From assembly GCF_024609265.1 (NCBI RefSeq), contig NZ_JANHMP010000003.1, positions 175,497 through 239,496 of the forward strand: a stretch of 64,000 nucleotides of DNA. The letters run 5' to 3'. A model generated the notes under the pieces. It ran no database searches, was not told where the DNA came from, and saw only the letters and a list, made by a program, of their open reading frames with translations. Position numbers and translations under genes: made by a program. Of this stretch, positions 12,130 through 18,159 are shown piece after piece (positions within the stretch are counted from its first letter, which is position 1; every line of letters begins with the position of its first letter). The DNA comes from Geothrix campi. GTDB lineage: Bacteria; Acidobacteriota; Holophagae; Holophagales; Holophagaceae.

Positions 12130-13122
12130 ATGAACCTCTCCACTACCTACCTCGGCCTCAAGCTGGCCCATCCGTTGATGGCGGGCGCCTCGCCCATGGT
12201 CGACGACATGGGCATGGTCAAGCGTCTCGAAGATGCCGGCGCCTCCGCCATCGTCATGCACTCGCTCTTCGAGGAGCAGATCACCCGTGAAGAGCAGGGC
12301 ACGATCATGGACATGGAGCTCAGCGCGAATACCAGCGCCGAGGCCCTTTCCTTCTTCCCGAAGGCCGACGAGTTCCGCCTGGGGCCCGAGAAGTACCTCG
12401 AACAGCTCCGCCGCATCAAGGCGGCGGTGGCCATTCCGGTCATCGCCTCCCTGAACGGCACCACGCCCGCGGGCTGGCTGCACTACGGCAAGCTCATGGA
12501 GGAGGCCGGGGCCGATGCCCTGGAGCTCAACGTCTACTACCTGGCGACGGACCCGAAGGAATCCTCCGCCGCAGTCGAGAAGCGCACCCTCGACATCGTG
12601 CGCACCGTGAAATCCCAGGTGAAGATCCCCGTCGCCGTGAAGCTTTCGCCCTTCTTCTCCTCCCTGGCGCACTTCGCCGTGGAGCTGGAGGCGGCGGGCG
12701 CCGATGGCCTGGTGCTCTTCAACCGGTTCTTCCAGCCCGACATCAACGTGGAGGAGCTGACTGCCGAACCCAGCCTGCAGCTCTCAGGCCCCGAGGATCT
12801 GCTGCTCCGCCTGCGCTGGCTGGCCGTGCTGCGCAACCACGTGAAAGGCAGCCTTGCCGTCACCGGCGGCGTCCACGACGGCATCGGGGCCCTCAAGGCC
12901 GTCATGGCTGGTGCCGACGCGGTGCAGATGGTCTCCGCCCTCCTGATCCATGGGCCGGAACGCCTGGCCCAGACCCGCGCCGACCTGGCCGAGTGGCTGG
13001 AGGAGCACGAATACGATTCCCTGGCCCAGGCCCGGGGTAGCATGAGCCTCCAGAAATGCCCGAACATCCAGGCCTTCACCCGCGCCAACTACATGCGCAT
13101 CCTCAATGGGTGGAAGGCATAG
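12130..13122 (+). CDS. Dihydroorotate dehydrogenase-like flavoprotein
   Basis: This 330-aa TIM-barrel protein resembles class 1 dihydroorotate dehydrogenases (LSTTYLGLKLAHPLMAGASP at the start; VTGGVHDGIGALKAVMAGADAVQ-type FMN phosphate site near the end). It lies 11 bp after nifJ with its own GGGAGA site, so it is in the PFOR operon. DHOD-like proteins are often found beside nifJ in anaerobes, and their substrate there is unknown; a role in redox or pyrimidine metabolism is inference. No PyrK-like partner is adjacent. Confidence 0.85.
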   Translation: MNLSTTYLGLKLAHPLMAGASPMVDDMGMVKRLEDAGASAIVMHSLFEEQITREEQGTIMDMELSANTSAEALSFFPKADEFRLGPEKYLEQLRRIKAAVAIPVIASLNGTTPAGWLHYGKLMEEAGADALELNVYYLATDPKESSAAVEKRTLDIVRTVKSQVKIPVAVKLSPFFSSLAHFAVELEAAGADGLVLFNRFFQPDINVEELTAEPSLQLSGPEDLLLRLRWLAVLRNHVKGSLAVTGGVHDGIGALKAVMAGADAVQMVSALLIHGPERLAQTRADLAEWLEEHEYDSLAQARGSMSLQKCPNIQAFTRANYMRILNGWKA

Positions 13123-13138
13123 ATCTGGTTTTTTCTCA

Positions 13139-13166
13139 CGAGACCCCCGGTCCGCCGGGGGTCTCG
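13139..13166 (+). terminator. Strong hairpin after the PFOR operon
   Basis: A 12-bp perfect GC-rich stem (CGAGACCCCCGG / CCGGGGGTCTCG) with a TCCG loop starts 16 bp after the DHOD-like stop codon. No U-tract follows on the plus strand, so it is a probable rather than a canonical intrinsic terminator; it may also protect the mRNA 3' end. Confidence 0.55.
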
Positions 13167-13171
13167 CGCAT

Positions 13172-13187
13172 TGTGAAAGAAATCACA
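13172..13187. promoter_or_regulatory. Perfect CRP-type operator TGTGA-N6-TCACA
   Basis: TGTGA-AAGAAA-TCACA is a perfect copy of the CRP-type palindrome. A TATCAT box at 13219-13224 places the operator centre about 51 bp upstream of the expected transcription start of the Rrf2 gene at 13263. Confidence 0.7.
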
Positions 13188-13262
13188 CTCTTTGGATGTG
13201 ATTGACCTGAAGATCGTCTATCATTCAGGATCGAATCATCTTCCATTCCTGTGTAGGTGACC

Positions 13263-13808
13263 ATGCTCCCACTGTCCCAATCCTCCGGTTACGCAGTCCT
13301 GGCCATGAGCTGCCTCGAGGATCCCGGCGGCAAGCCCACGCTGGTGGTGGACGTGGCCGCGCGCACCGGCTTCCCCCGTCCCTACCTCTCCAAGATGATC
13401 CACAAGCTGGCGAAGGTGGGCCTGGTGATGGCCAAGCGTGGCAACAAGGGCGGTGTGGTGCTGGCCCTGGCCGCAAAGGAGATCACTCTCGACCTCATCG
13501 CCGAGGCCGTGGACGGCGCCGAGTGGCGCAACCAGTGCCTCCTCGGCTTCAAGGAGTGCAGTGACGAGCGGGCCTGCCCCGCCCACACCTTCTGGAAAGC
13601 CGAGCGCGACCACATCCACCGGTGCCTGAAGGACATCTCCCTGGAAGAGATCCGCACGTTCGAACAGCACAGCCGCACCTGGCGCCTGGCGGATGCACTG
13701 CCCGAAAAGAAGCTGAAGCCCCGGCCCAAGAAGGCGGCTAAGCCCGCCGCGACCAAGGCTCCCGCCCGCAAGCCCGCCGCCGCGAAGACGGCCGCCAAGA
13801 AGGCCTGA
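13263..13808 (+). CDS. Rrf2-family Fe-S regulator with basic histone-like tail
   Basis: This 181-aa protein has an N-terminal winged helix (residues 1-80; LPLSQSSGYAVLAMSCL...RPYLSKMIHKLAKVGLV) and the three-cysteine Fe-S site CLLGFKEC SDERAC, spacing C-x6-C-x5-C as in IscR/NsrR. The last 35 residues are Lys/Ala/Pro-rich (KAAKPAATKAPARKPAAAK), resembling histone H1 or AlgP tails and absent from the sister gene at 13881. An ATG at 13263 is preferred because the next Rrf2 paralog aligns from MLPLSQ; a GTG two codons earlier is possible. A perfect CRP-type site lies upstream. Likely a redox or NO sensor; targets unknown. Confidence 0.88.
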   Translation: MLPLSQSSGYAVLAMSCLEDPGGKPTLVVDVAARTGFPRPYLSKMIHKLAKVGLVMAKRGNKGGVVLALAAKEITLDLIAEAVDGAEWRNQCLLGFKECSDERACPAHTFWKAERDHIHRCLKDISLEEIRTFEQHSRTWRLADALPEKKLKPRPKKAAKPAATKAPARKPAAAKTAAKKA

Positions 13809-13825
13809 CCGGCAAACCACCTTCC

Positions 13826-13867
13826 CCACAAGCAAAGGGCGCCCAGGCGGGCGCCCTTTGCTTGTGG
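13826..13867. terminator. Bidirectional terminator between convergent Rrf2 genes
   Basis: A 19-bp near-perfect stem (CCACAAGCAAAGGGCGCCC and its complement, 4-nt loop) lies between the convergent Rrf2 genes ending at 13808 and 13881. The arms carry an A-rich and T-rich core, so it can act in both directions. Confidence 0.75.
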
Positions 13868-13880
13868 TGCCTGTCGACGT

Positions 13881-14327
13881 TCAGGCGAGGCCGTGGTCGG
13901 CGCGGAAGCGCTCCACCCCGGGATCATGGTGGCGGGACATGTCCGCCAAGGTGACTGAACGCAAGCGCACCAGGATCTCGGCCAAGGTTTCCTTCCAGTA
14001 TTCATGGAGGACGCAAGGCGTCTCTTCCGAGCAGCCCGCCAGGCCCACCAGGCAGCGCTTCCGCCAGGACACACCGTCGATGGCCTCGGAGAGATCCTCG
14101 AGCGTGATCTCTGCGGCGGGCTTGGCCAGGACCACGCCGCCGTGATGCCCTCGCCGCGCATTGACCAGGCCCTTCTTGGCCAGTTTGTGGACGAGTTTCG
14201 ACAGATAGGATCTCGGAATGCCGGTGTAGTCCGCCACGGACTCCACCAGGACGGGTTGGCCCCCTGGTTCCTGGAGGCAGCGCATGGCGCGCAACGCGTA
14301 ACCGGTGGTCTGGGAAAGGGGTAGCAC
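13881..14327 (-). CDS. Rrf2-family Fe-S regulator
   Basis: This 148-aa paralog of the 13263 gene begins LPLSQTTGYALRAMRCL, has the winged helix YLSKLVHKLAKKGLVNARRG and the same C-x6-C-x5-C cluster (CLVGLAGCSEETPC). The GTG at 14327 is chosen because GGAGG lies 5 nt upstream and because it aligns with the paralog start; an upstream ATG at 14366 lacks a ribosome site. It is convergent with its sister and has the same promoter/operator module as two decaheme genes, so it is probably coregulated with extracellular electron transfer and may regulate it. Confidence 0.88.
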   Translation of the reverse strand: MLPLSQTTGYALRAMRCLQEPGGQPVLVESVADYTGIPRSYLSKLVHKLAKKGLVNARRGHHGGVVLAKPAAEITLEDLSEAIDGVSWRKRCLVGLAGCSEETPCVLHEYWKETLAEILVRLRSVTLADMSRHHDPGVERFRADHGLA

Positions 14328-14368
14328 ACACACCTCCAGGCAAGGGGGCTTTCGGAGTCTCTTCAATG

Positions 14369-14419
14369 AGGATCATCCGGTAATCTAACGAGTCAACCAC
14401 CCTTGTGACTTGCGTCACC
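14369..14419 (-). promoter_or_regulatory. Conserved promoter-operator module (copy 1) of the Rrf2 gene
   Basis: Read on the minus strand: CRP-type site at 14419-14404 (GGTGA-CGCAAG-TCACA), 7 bp, TTGACT (-35, 14396-14391), 16 bp, GATCCT (-10, 14374-14369). The same 51-bp arrangement precedes the decahemes at 17876-17926 and 20991-21041. The operator centre is about 50 bp upstream of the expected start site, giving a 35-nt leader before the GTG. Confidence 0.7.
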
Positions 14420-14584
14420 ATCTGCGTGCTGATTGGAAAAGATCTGCAAATGGACCCCGGGTAAGGAGGCCCGGCTGTCTCACATTCCCGGCGGGCCGAG
14501 GCCATGACAATGGCTTCCATCCCTGGGCCGATCCGCCTCAGGGTGGGAAGCCCGGCAGCCTGAATCTAAGGAGACAGAACCCGC

Positions 14585-14630
14585 GAACCGCGGCTTCTCC
14601 GATCCGGCCAGGATCGGCCGAGCCGCGTTC
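14585..14630 (-). terminator. Nested hairpin downstream of the first HhH gene
   Basis: An outer stem (AGCCGCG-type arms 14585-14595 / 14621-14630) encloses an inner perfect 7-bp stem (CCGATCC / GGATCGG, 14599-14617). It starts 11 bp after the HhH gene stop on the minus strand. The following U-run is weak, so the terminator call is tentative. Confidence 0.5.
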
Positions 14631-14640
14631 GGCGGGGTTG

Positions 14641-14979
14641 CTAGCGAACCGGGCCCGATTGCTTGGCGACGACCCGGTCCTTGATCTTCGCGTAGACCTC
14701 GGCGGAGACGATGTTGCGCGTGAGGAGGTGCGCCTTGGAGCGGTAGGGCCGCCCCGCCACGATCTTGGCGGCCAGCTCCTCCGGGATGCCCAGCATGAAG
14801 CCCAGCTCGTTCCTGGTGGCGCTGTTGATGTCCACGGGCTTCAGCTTCCCTTTCGCCCTGGCGTTGGTGGCCGGCGCCTTGCCCTTCATGGCCGGCGAGC
14901 CTTGGGCCGTCACCGGGAGCCCAGCGGTCAACAGGAGCATGCCGGCGGCCAGGGAGGTCCGGATGAGGCGGATCGTCAT
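14641..14979 (-). CDS. Secreted ComEA-like helix-hairpin-helix protein 1
   Basis: The 112-aa product has a signal peptide (residues 1-25, cleaved near TAQG) and a short Lys/Ala linker, then a ComEA-type helix-hairpin-helix domain: DINSATRNELGFMLGIPEELAAKIVAGRPY, followed by a conserved tail on the K-A-H-L-L-T pattern. ComEA-type domains bind DNA without sequence preference. GGAGA precedes the ATG. It follows the decaheme gene at 15112-17709 beyond a terminator hairpin, and a paralog follows the third decaheme gene, so the pairing is recurrent. No competence genes (comEC, comF) are in the window. Function is inferred: extracellular or periplasmic DNA binding. Confidence 0.8.
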   Translation of the reverse strand: MTIRLIRTSLAAGMLLLTAGLPVTAQGSPAMKGKAPATNARAKGKLKPVDINSATRNELGFMLGIPEELAAKIVAGRPYRSKAHLLTRNIVSAEVYAKIKDRVVAKQSGPVR

Positions 14980-15013
14980 GGGTGTCTCCGTGAAGGGGTG
15001 CCTGAATCCCCGG

Positions 15014-15060
15014 AAAAGAAAAACACAAACACGACCCGGATACGGTCACGTACCCGGGTC
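15014..15060 (-). terminator. Intrinsic terminator after decaheme gene 1
   Basis: On the minus strand GACCCGG (15060-15054) pairs with CCGGGTC (15039-15033), followed by a U-rich stretch GTGTTTGTGTTTTTC. A separate 9-bp hairpin (GAAGGGCGG / CCGCCCTTC, 15075-15098) lies between it and the stop codon, the same two-hairpin layout seen after the other two decaheme genes. Confidence 0.75.
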
Positions 15061-15111
15061 GAGCTTGATTGTGAGAAGGGCGGCATGCACCGCCCTTCCC
15101 GGGCCATGTAC

Positions 15112-17709
15112 CTACTTGTGGAGGACGACGGGGTCGAACTGAGAACCCTTGCCGTGGCAGGTGGCGCAAGCTTCACCGGCGATGTTCAAGGCGCTGCGGT
15201 TCACCAGGATCTGGCCACCGTTGGTGACCATGTGGGCCTTGGCGGGAGCGCTGTCGTGGCAGGTGACGCAGGCAGCTGTGAACGGGGTGATCATCTTGTC
15301 CGTGGCGCTGACAGTATCCAGAGAGGCCTGGGCGTCCGTGGTGGTCAAGATGGCGCCGTTGTCAGCCAATTCGCGGCTGGCGAACAGCTTGCCCGTGGTG
15401 GGCAGGTTGTAGCCCGAGGGCGTGTGGCAGCTCTGGCAGTTGCTCAGGATGCCGGGGAAGCCGATCCGGGCGCCGTCCACGATGGTGAGCGAGCCGCCGC
15501 GATTACGCGCGATGGCGATGGGATTGGTGCGATCCGCGCCGGCGTGGATGCCGTGGATCATGTCCTTGAAGTTGTTGGTGGTCTGGGGGAACTTCAGGGC
15601 CACATTCGGGTTGGTCGGAACGGGGTTGGTGGTGAAGTCGATGCCCGTCCAGGCCTTCAGGGAAACCTGATCCTTGAGGGAGAGGACTTTGCCGCTGCCG
15701 GCAGTGAAGTAGGCGGTGATCTGGGCGTCGGAGGTGCCGCGGCCGCTGGTGGTGAGGCCGGGAACGTGGCAGGTGACGCAAACCTGGACTTCGTAGACGC
15801 GGTTGCCGCCATGACCTTCGAACCACTCGTGGCAGTTCGCGCACTTGGCGGAATCGATGACGGTGCGGCGAGCCGTGTCACCCGTGACGGTCTTGACCAC
15901 GGAAATAGTGTGACGGGCGGCGGCCGGGCTGACCTGGGTGAAGTAGCCCTGCAGCGCGACGGAACGCAATGTGGCGGTGGCGGGGAACGCGTTGAGGACC
16001 GTCGCTGTGTAGTAGCCGTCGGCATCCGCCGCGGCGGACATCGTGCCAGAAGTCAGGGCCTTGTTGGTATCCAGCAGGGCGGCGATGGAAACCGACAGGG
16101 GCTGGCCGTTCTTGAGGCCAAGGTTGTTGTAGTCGGCGGGCGCGGTGATACCGTCCTGGTCCTGGGCATAGGCGAACAGGAAGCCGGGGGCGCCGGTGAA
16201 GCCCGTGAGGGGATTCGCCATCGCGGCGGCGGCGGCGTTGAAGGTGACAGGGGTGCCATCAGCCTTGATCCGGAACACGACCGTCGCAGTGGTACCGGCG
16301 ACGGCGGCGGACTTGATCTCATAGGTGAAGTTCACCAGGCCGGCGGCGACCGTCGGATTGTGGGGCGTCACATTGAGGGTCATGTGATAGGTCTTGATGT
16401 CAGCCGAACCGTGGCAGATGCTGCAAGCCGCGTCATCGGTCTGAGGCACGGTGCTGCCCGGCATGTGGTTCACGCCCGTGGCGAAGTCCACCTGGTCGTG
16501 GCAGGTGCCGCAAGCCAGACGGCTGGGCTTGAGGTTCCAGTTCTGGGCCTGGGCCACGCCATCGTGGCACTTGGAGCACATGCGCTGACCACCATCCAGC
16601 ATCGAGTAGCCGAGCTTCTCGAACTTGACGTTGGCGTAGTTGTAGCCGTCCTTGGTCAGTTCGGCACCCATGTGGATCCGGTGGGCCATGGCGGTCAGAT
16701 CGCCCACGGCGCCGCCATTGATCTTGCGCTGACCGGCGACGGCGTCATAGCCCGTGGCCGTGGTGGCAGCTTCGGCATAACCGAACTTGCGCTGATCGGT
16801 GTGGCAGACGGCGCAGTAGCGCACTTCGACCCGGCCACCACCGTGGAAGGCGAGCTTGTCGTGGCACTGATTGCAGTTGCCGATGGCTACGACGTCGCGG
16901 TTGTCCGCCCCGGCGGCCAGAGGGGCACCGGTGGCTGGCACGAAGTCATAGATCACGTTGATGGGGTTCTCCATGTTGACGGAGGGTGTCACGGTCACGC
17001 CATTGGCGGTGTTGCTGCCGGTTCCGCGCGCGGCGCCGGAGAACTGCAGGGTGATGCGGTGGACCAGGCTGGGCGCGTAGGTCACGTCACCCAGGTCGGC
17101 CTTGGCGCTGGGCGCGGTGTAGGTCGCCGCATCCAGAGCCGCCTGGACCTTGGTGATGTCGCGGTAGAAGGTGTATTTGTAAGTGCCGTCGCCGTTGTCC
17201 ACCAGGGTGCCCGTGTTGTCGGTCGTGGGCCGGGTGGGGGCCGCAGCGGCGGTGGTGGTGGGCGTGCTGGTCACGATGTAGCTGACCCACTTGCTGGGGG
17301 CCTTCGTGGTCGCATCCTCGGGAACCAGCTTCGCGATGGCGAAGGCCAGGTTGGGATAGCTCGGCAGGAGCGCGGTGGAGCTCTTCGATGTGGCAGCGCC
17401 GAGGCCCACGATGGGCGTCCCGGCCGCGTCAGTTAGCTTGAAGGACACCACCGGGGCGGCGCCCATGGTGACACCGGTGACCTGGCCCACGGGCTTGAGG
17501 GCGGCCCACTGCTCGGGAGTCACCTTGGTGACGTCGACCAGGGGAACGGCATTGGTGCCGTTGGTTCCGTTCGTGCCGTTCGTGCCGTTCGTGCCGTTCG
17601 TGCCGTTGGCGCCGGCCGGGCCTGTCTTGCCGTCACAGGCGACCAGCGCGAGGAGCACGGCGGCCGCGGCGAGGGCGCCGCAGAGTTGTTTCAAGGGTCG
17701 GTGTTGCAT
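15112..17709 (-). CDS. OmcA/MtrC-family decaheme outer-surface lipoprotein 1
   Basis: This 865-aa cytochrome probably carries electrons at the outer cell surface to minerals or other extracellular acceptors. It has a lipoprotein signal ending LLALVAC (Cys25), a collagen-like Gly-x-y spacer with six NGT repeats (about residues 33-52), then beta-domains alternating with heme clusters. Ten CxxCH sites are visible (CNQCH, CAVCH, CSKCH, CGTCH, CSICH, then CANCH, CVTCH, CQSCH, CVTCH, CATCH), two groups of five as in MtrC/OmcA. The ATG at 17709 is chosen over the longer open frame because AAAGGAGA precedes it and the signal peptide starts there. It has its own CRP-type promoter module. Asp at lipid +2 is noted. 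Confidence 0.93.
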   Translation of the reverse strand: MQHRPLKQLCGALAAAAVLLALVACDGKTGPAGANGTNGTNGTNGTNGTNGTNAVPLVDVTKVTPEQWAALKPVGQVTGVTMGAAPVVSFKLTDAAGTPIVGLGAATSKSSTALLPSYPNLAFAIAKLVPEDATTKAPSKWVSYIVTSTPTTTAAAAPTRPTTDNTGTLVDNGDGTYKYTFYRDITKVQAALDAATYTAPSAKADLGDVTYAPSLVHRITLQFSGAARGTGSNTANGVTVTPSVNMENPINVIYDFVPATGAPLAAGADNRDVVAIGNCNQCHDKLAFHGGGRVEVRYCAVCHTDQRKFGYAEAATTATGYDAVAGQRKINGGAVGDLTAMAHRIHMGAELTKDGYNYANVKFEKLGYSMLDGGQRMCSKCHDGVAQAQNWNLKPSRLACGTCHDQVDFATGVNHMPGSTVPQTDDAACSICHGSADIKTYHMTLNVTPHNPTVAAGLVNFTYEIKSAAVAGTTATVVFRIKADGTPVTFNAAAAAMANPLTGFTGAPGFLFAYAQDQDGITAPADYNNLGLKNGQPLSVSIAALLDTNKALTSGTMSAAADADGYYTATVLNAFPATATLRSVALQGYFTQVSPAAARHTISVVKTVTGDTARRTVIDSAKCANCHEWFEGHGGNRVYEVQVCVTCHVPGLTTSGRGTSDAQITAYFTAGSGKVLSLKDQVSLKAWTGIDFTTNPVPTNPNVALKFPQTTNNFKDMIHGIHAGADRTNPIAIARNRGGSLTIVDGARIGFPGILSNCQSCHTPSGYNLPTTGKLFASRELADNGAILTTTDAQASLDTVSATDKMITPFTAACVTCHDSAPAKAHMVTNGGQILVNRSALNIAGEACATCHGKGSQFDPVVLHK
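17554..17607 (-). repeat. 9-bp tandem repeat encoding (NGT)6 in decaheme 1
   Basis: Six consecutive 9-bp units encode Asn-Gly-Thr repeats just after the lipid anchor. Units differ at third positions, so the peptide is under selection beyond DNA duplication. The tract could change copy number by slippage. Confidence 0.85.
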
Positions 17710-17875
17710 GCTGCATTCTCCTTTGAGGAGTCGAGCTGCTGTTGTGGGGGGTAGGGGACACTCCCGCAGGCCGGGGAGGAGCGTGGATGCAATTCGGCTG
17801 CTCGCGCTGGCAGCCTGTGACACAAACAACACACGCACCTCCCGGGAGGAGAGTTCCATCGGGGATTCGTCAATG

Positions 17876-17926
17876 ATGATCTACCGGTAATTTAACCAGT
17901 CAACCACCCTTGTGACGTTTGTCACC
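17876..17926 (-). promoter_or_regulatory. Conserved promoter-operator module (copy 2) of decaheme 1
   Basis: On the minus strand: operator GGTGA-CAAACG-TCACA (17926-17911), 7 bp, TTGACT (17903-17898), 16 bp, GATCAT (17881-17876). The start site expected near 17869 leaves a leader of about 160 nt. The remainder of the 450-bp gap 17710-18159 holds this leader, about 130 bp with no recognised element, and the decaheme 2 terminator structures. Confidence 0.7.
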
Positions 17927-18061
17927 TGCTGGTCATAAATTGTAAAAACAAAATACCTCTTATTGATGTTGCGAATCATTTCCCATACCTGGATTGCCGC
18001 GAAATTCCCCCTTCCCCCGGGATGCTTCCCAGCCAGTCCACCTGGCGATCGGAGCGGGCAT

Positions 18062-18153
18062 GACAAAACAAGGACCCGGCACTGGAAGGTGTCCGGGCCC
18101 TTGCTGTTTCACTGTTGCTGGCCACCAGGGCGCGGCGAACCGCGCCCTGGTGG
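18062..18153 (-). terminator. Double-hairpin 3' end of decaheme 2 transcript
   Basis: First hairpin: a perfect 14-bp stem CCACCAGGGCGCGG / CCGCGCCCTGGTGG with a UUCG loop at 18122-18153, 6 bp after the stop codon. Second: AAGGGCCCGG / CCGGGTCCTT (18070-18102) followed by GTTTTGT, an intrinsic terminator. The first stem is almost identical to the one after decaheme 3. Confidence 0.75.
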
Positions 18154-18159
18154 GGGACA

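Noticed and set aside
14410..17436. 1008-codon plus-strand frame across the HhH gene and decaheme 1
   Set aside because: It spans two well-supported minus-strand genes and their terminators and has no coding signatures.
17710..17875. Possible GEMM (c-di-GMP/cGAMP) riboswitch in decaheme leaders
   Set aside because: GEMM switches control cytochromes in Geobacter, but the leaders of decahemes 1 and 2 and the barrel gene lack the GEMM core and its tetraloop helix.
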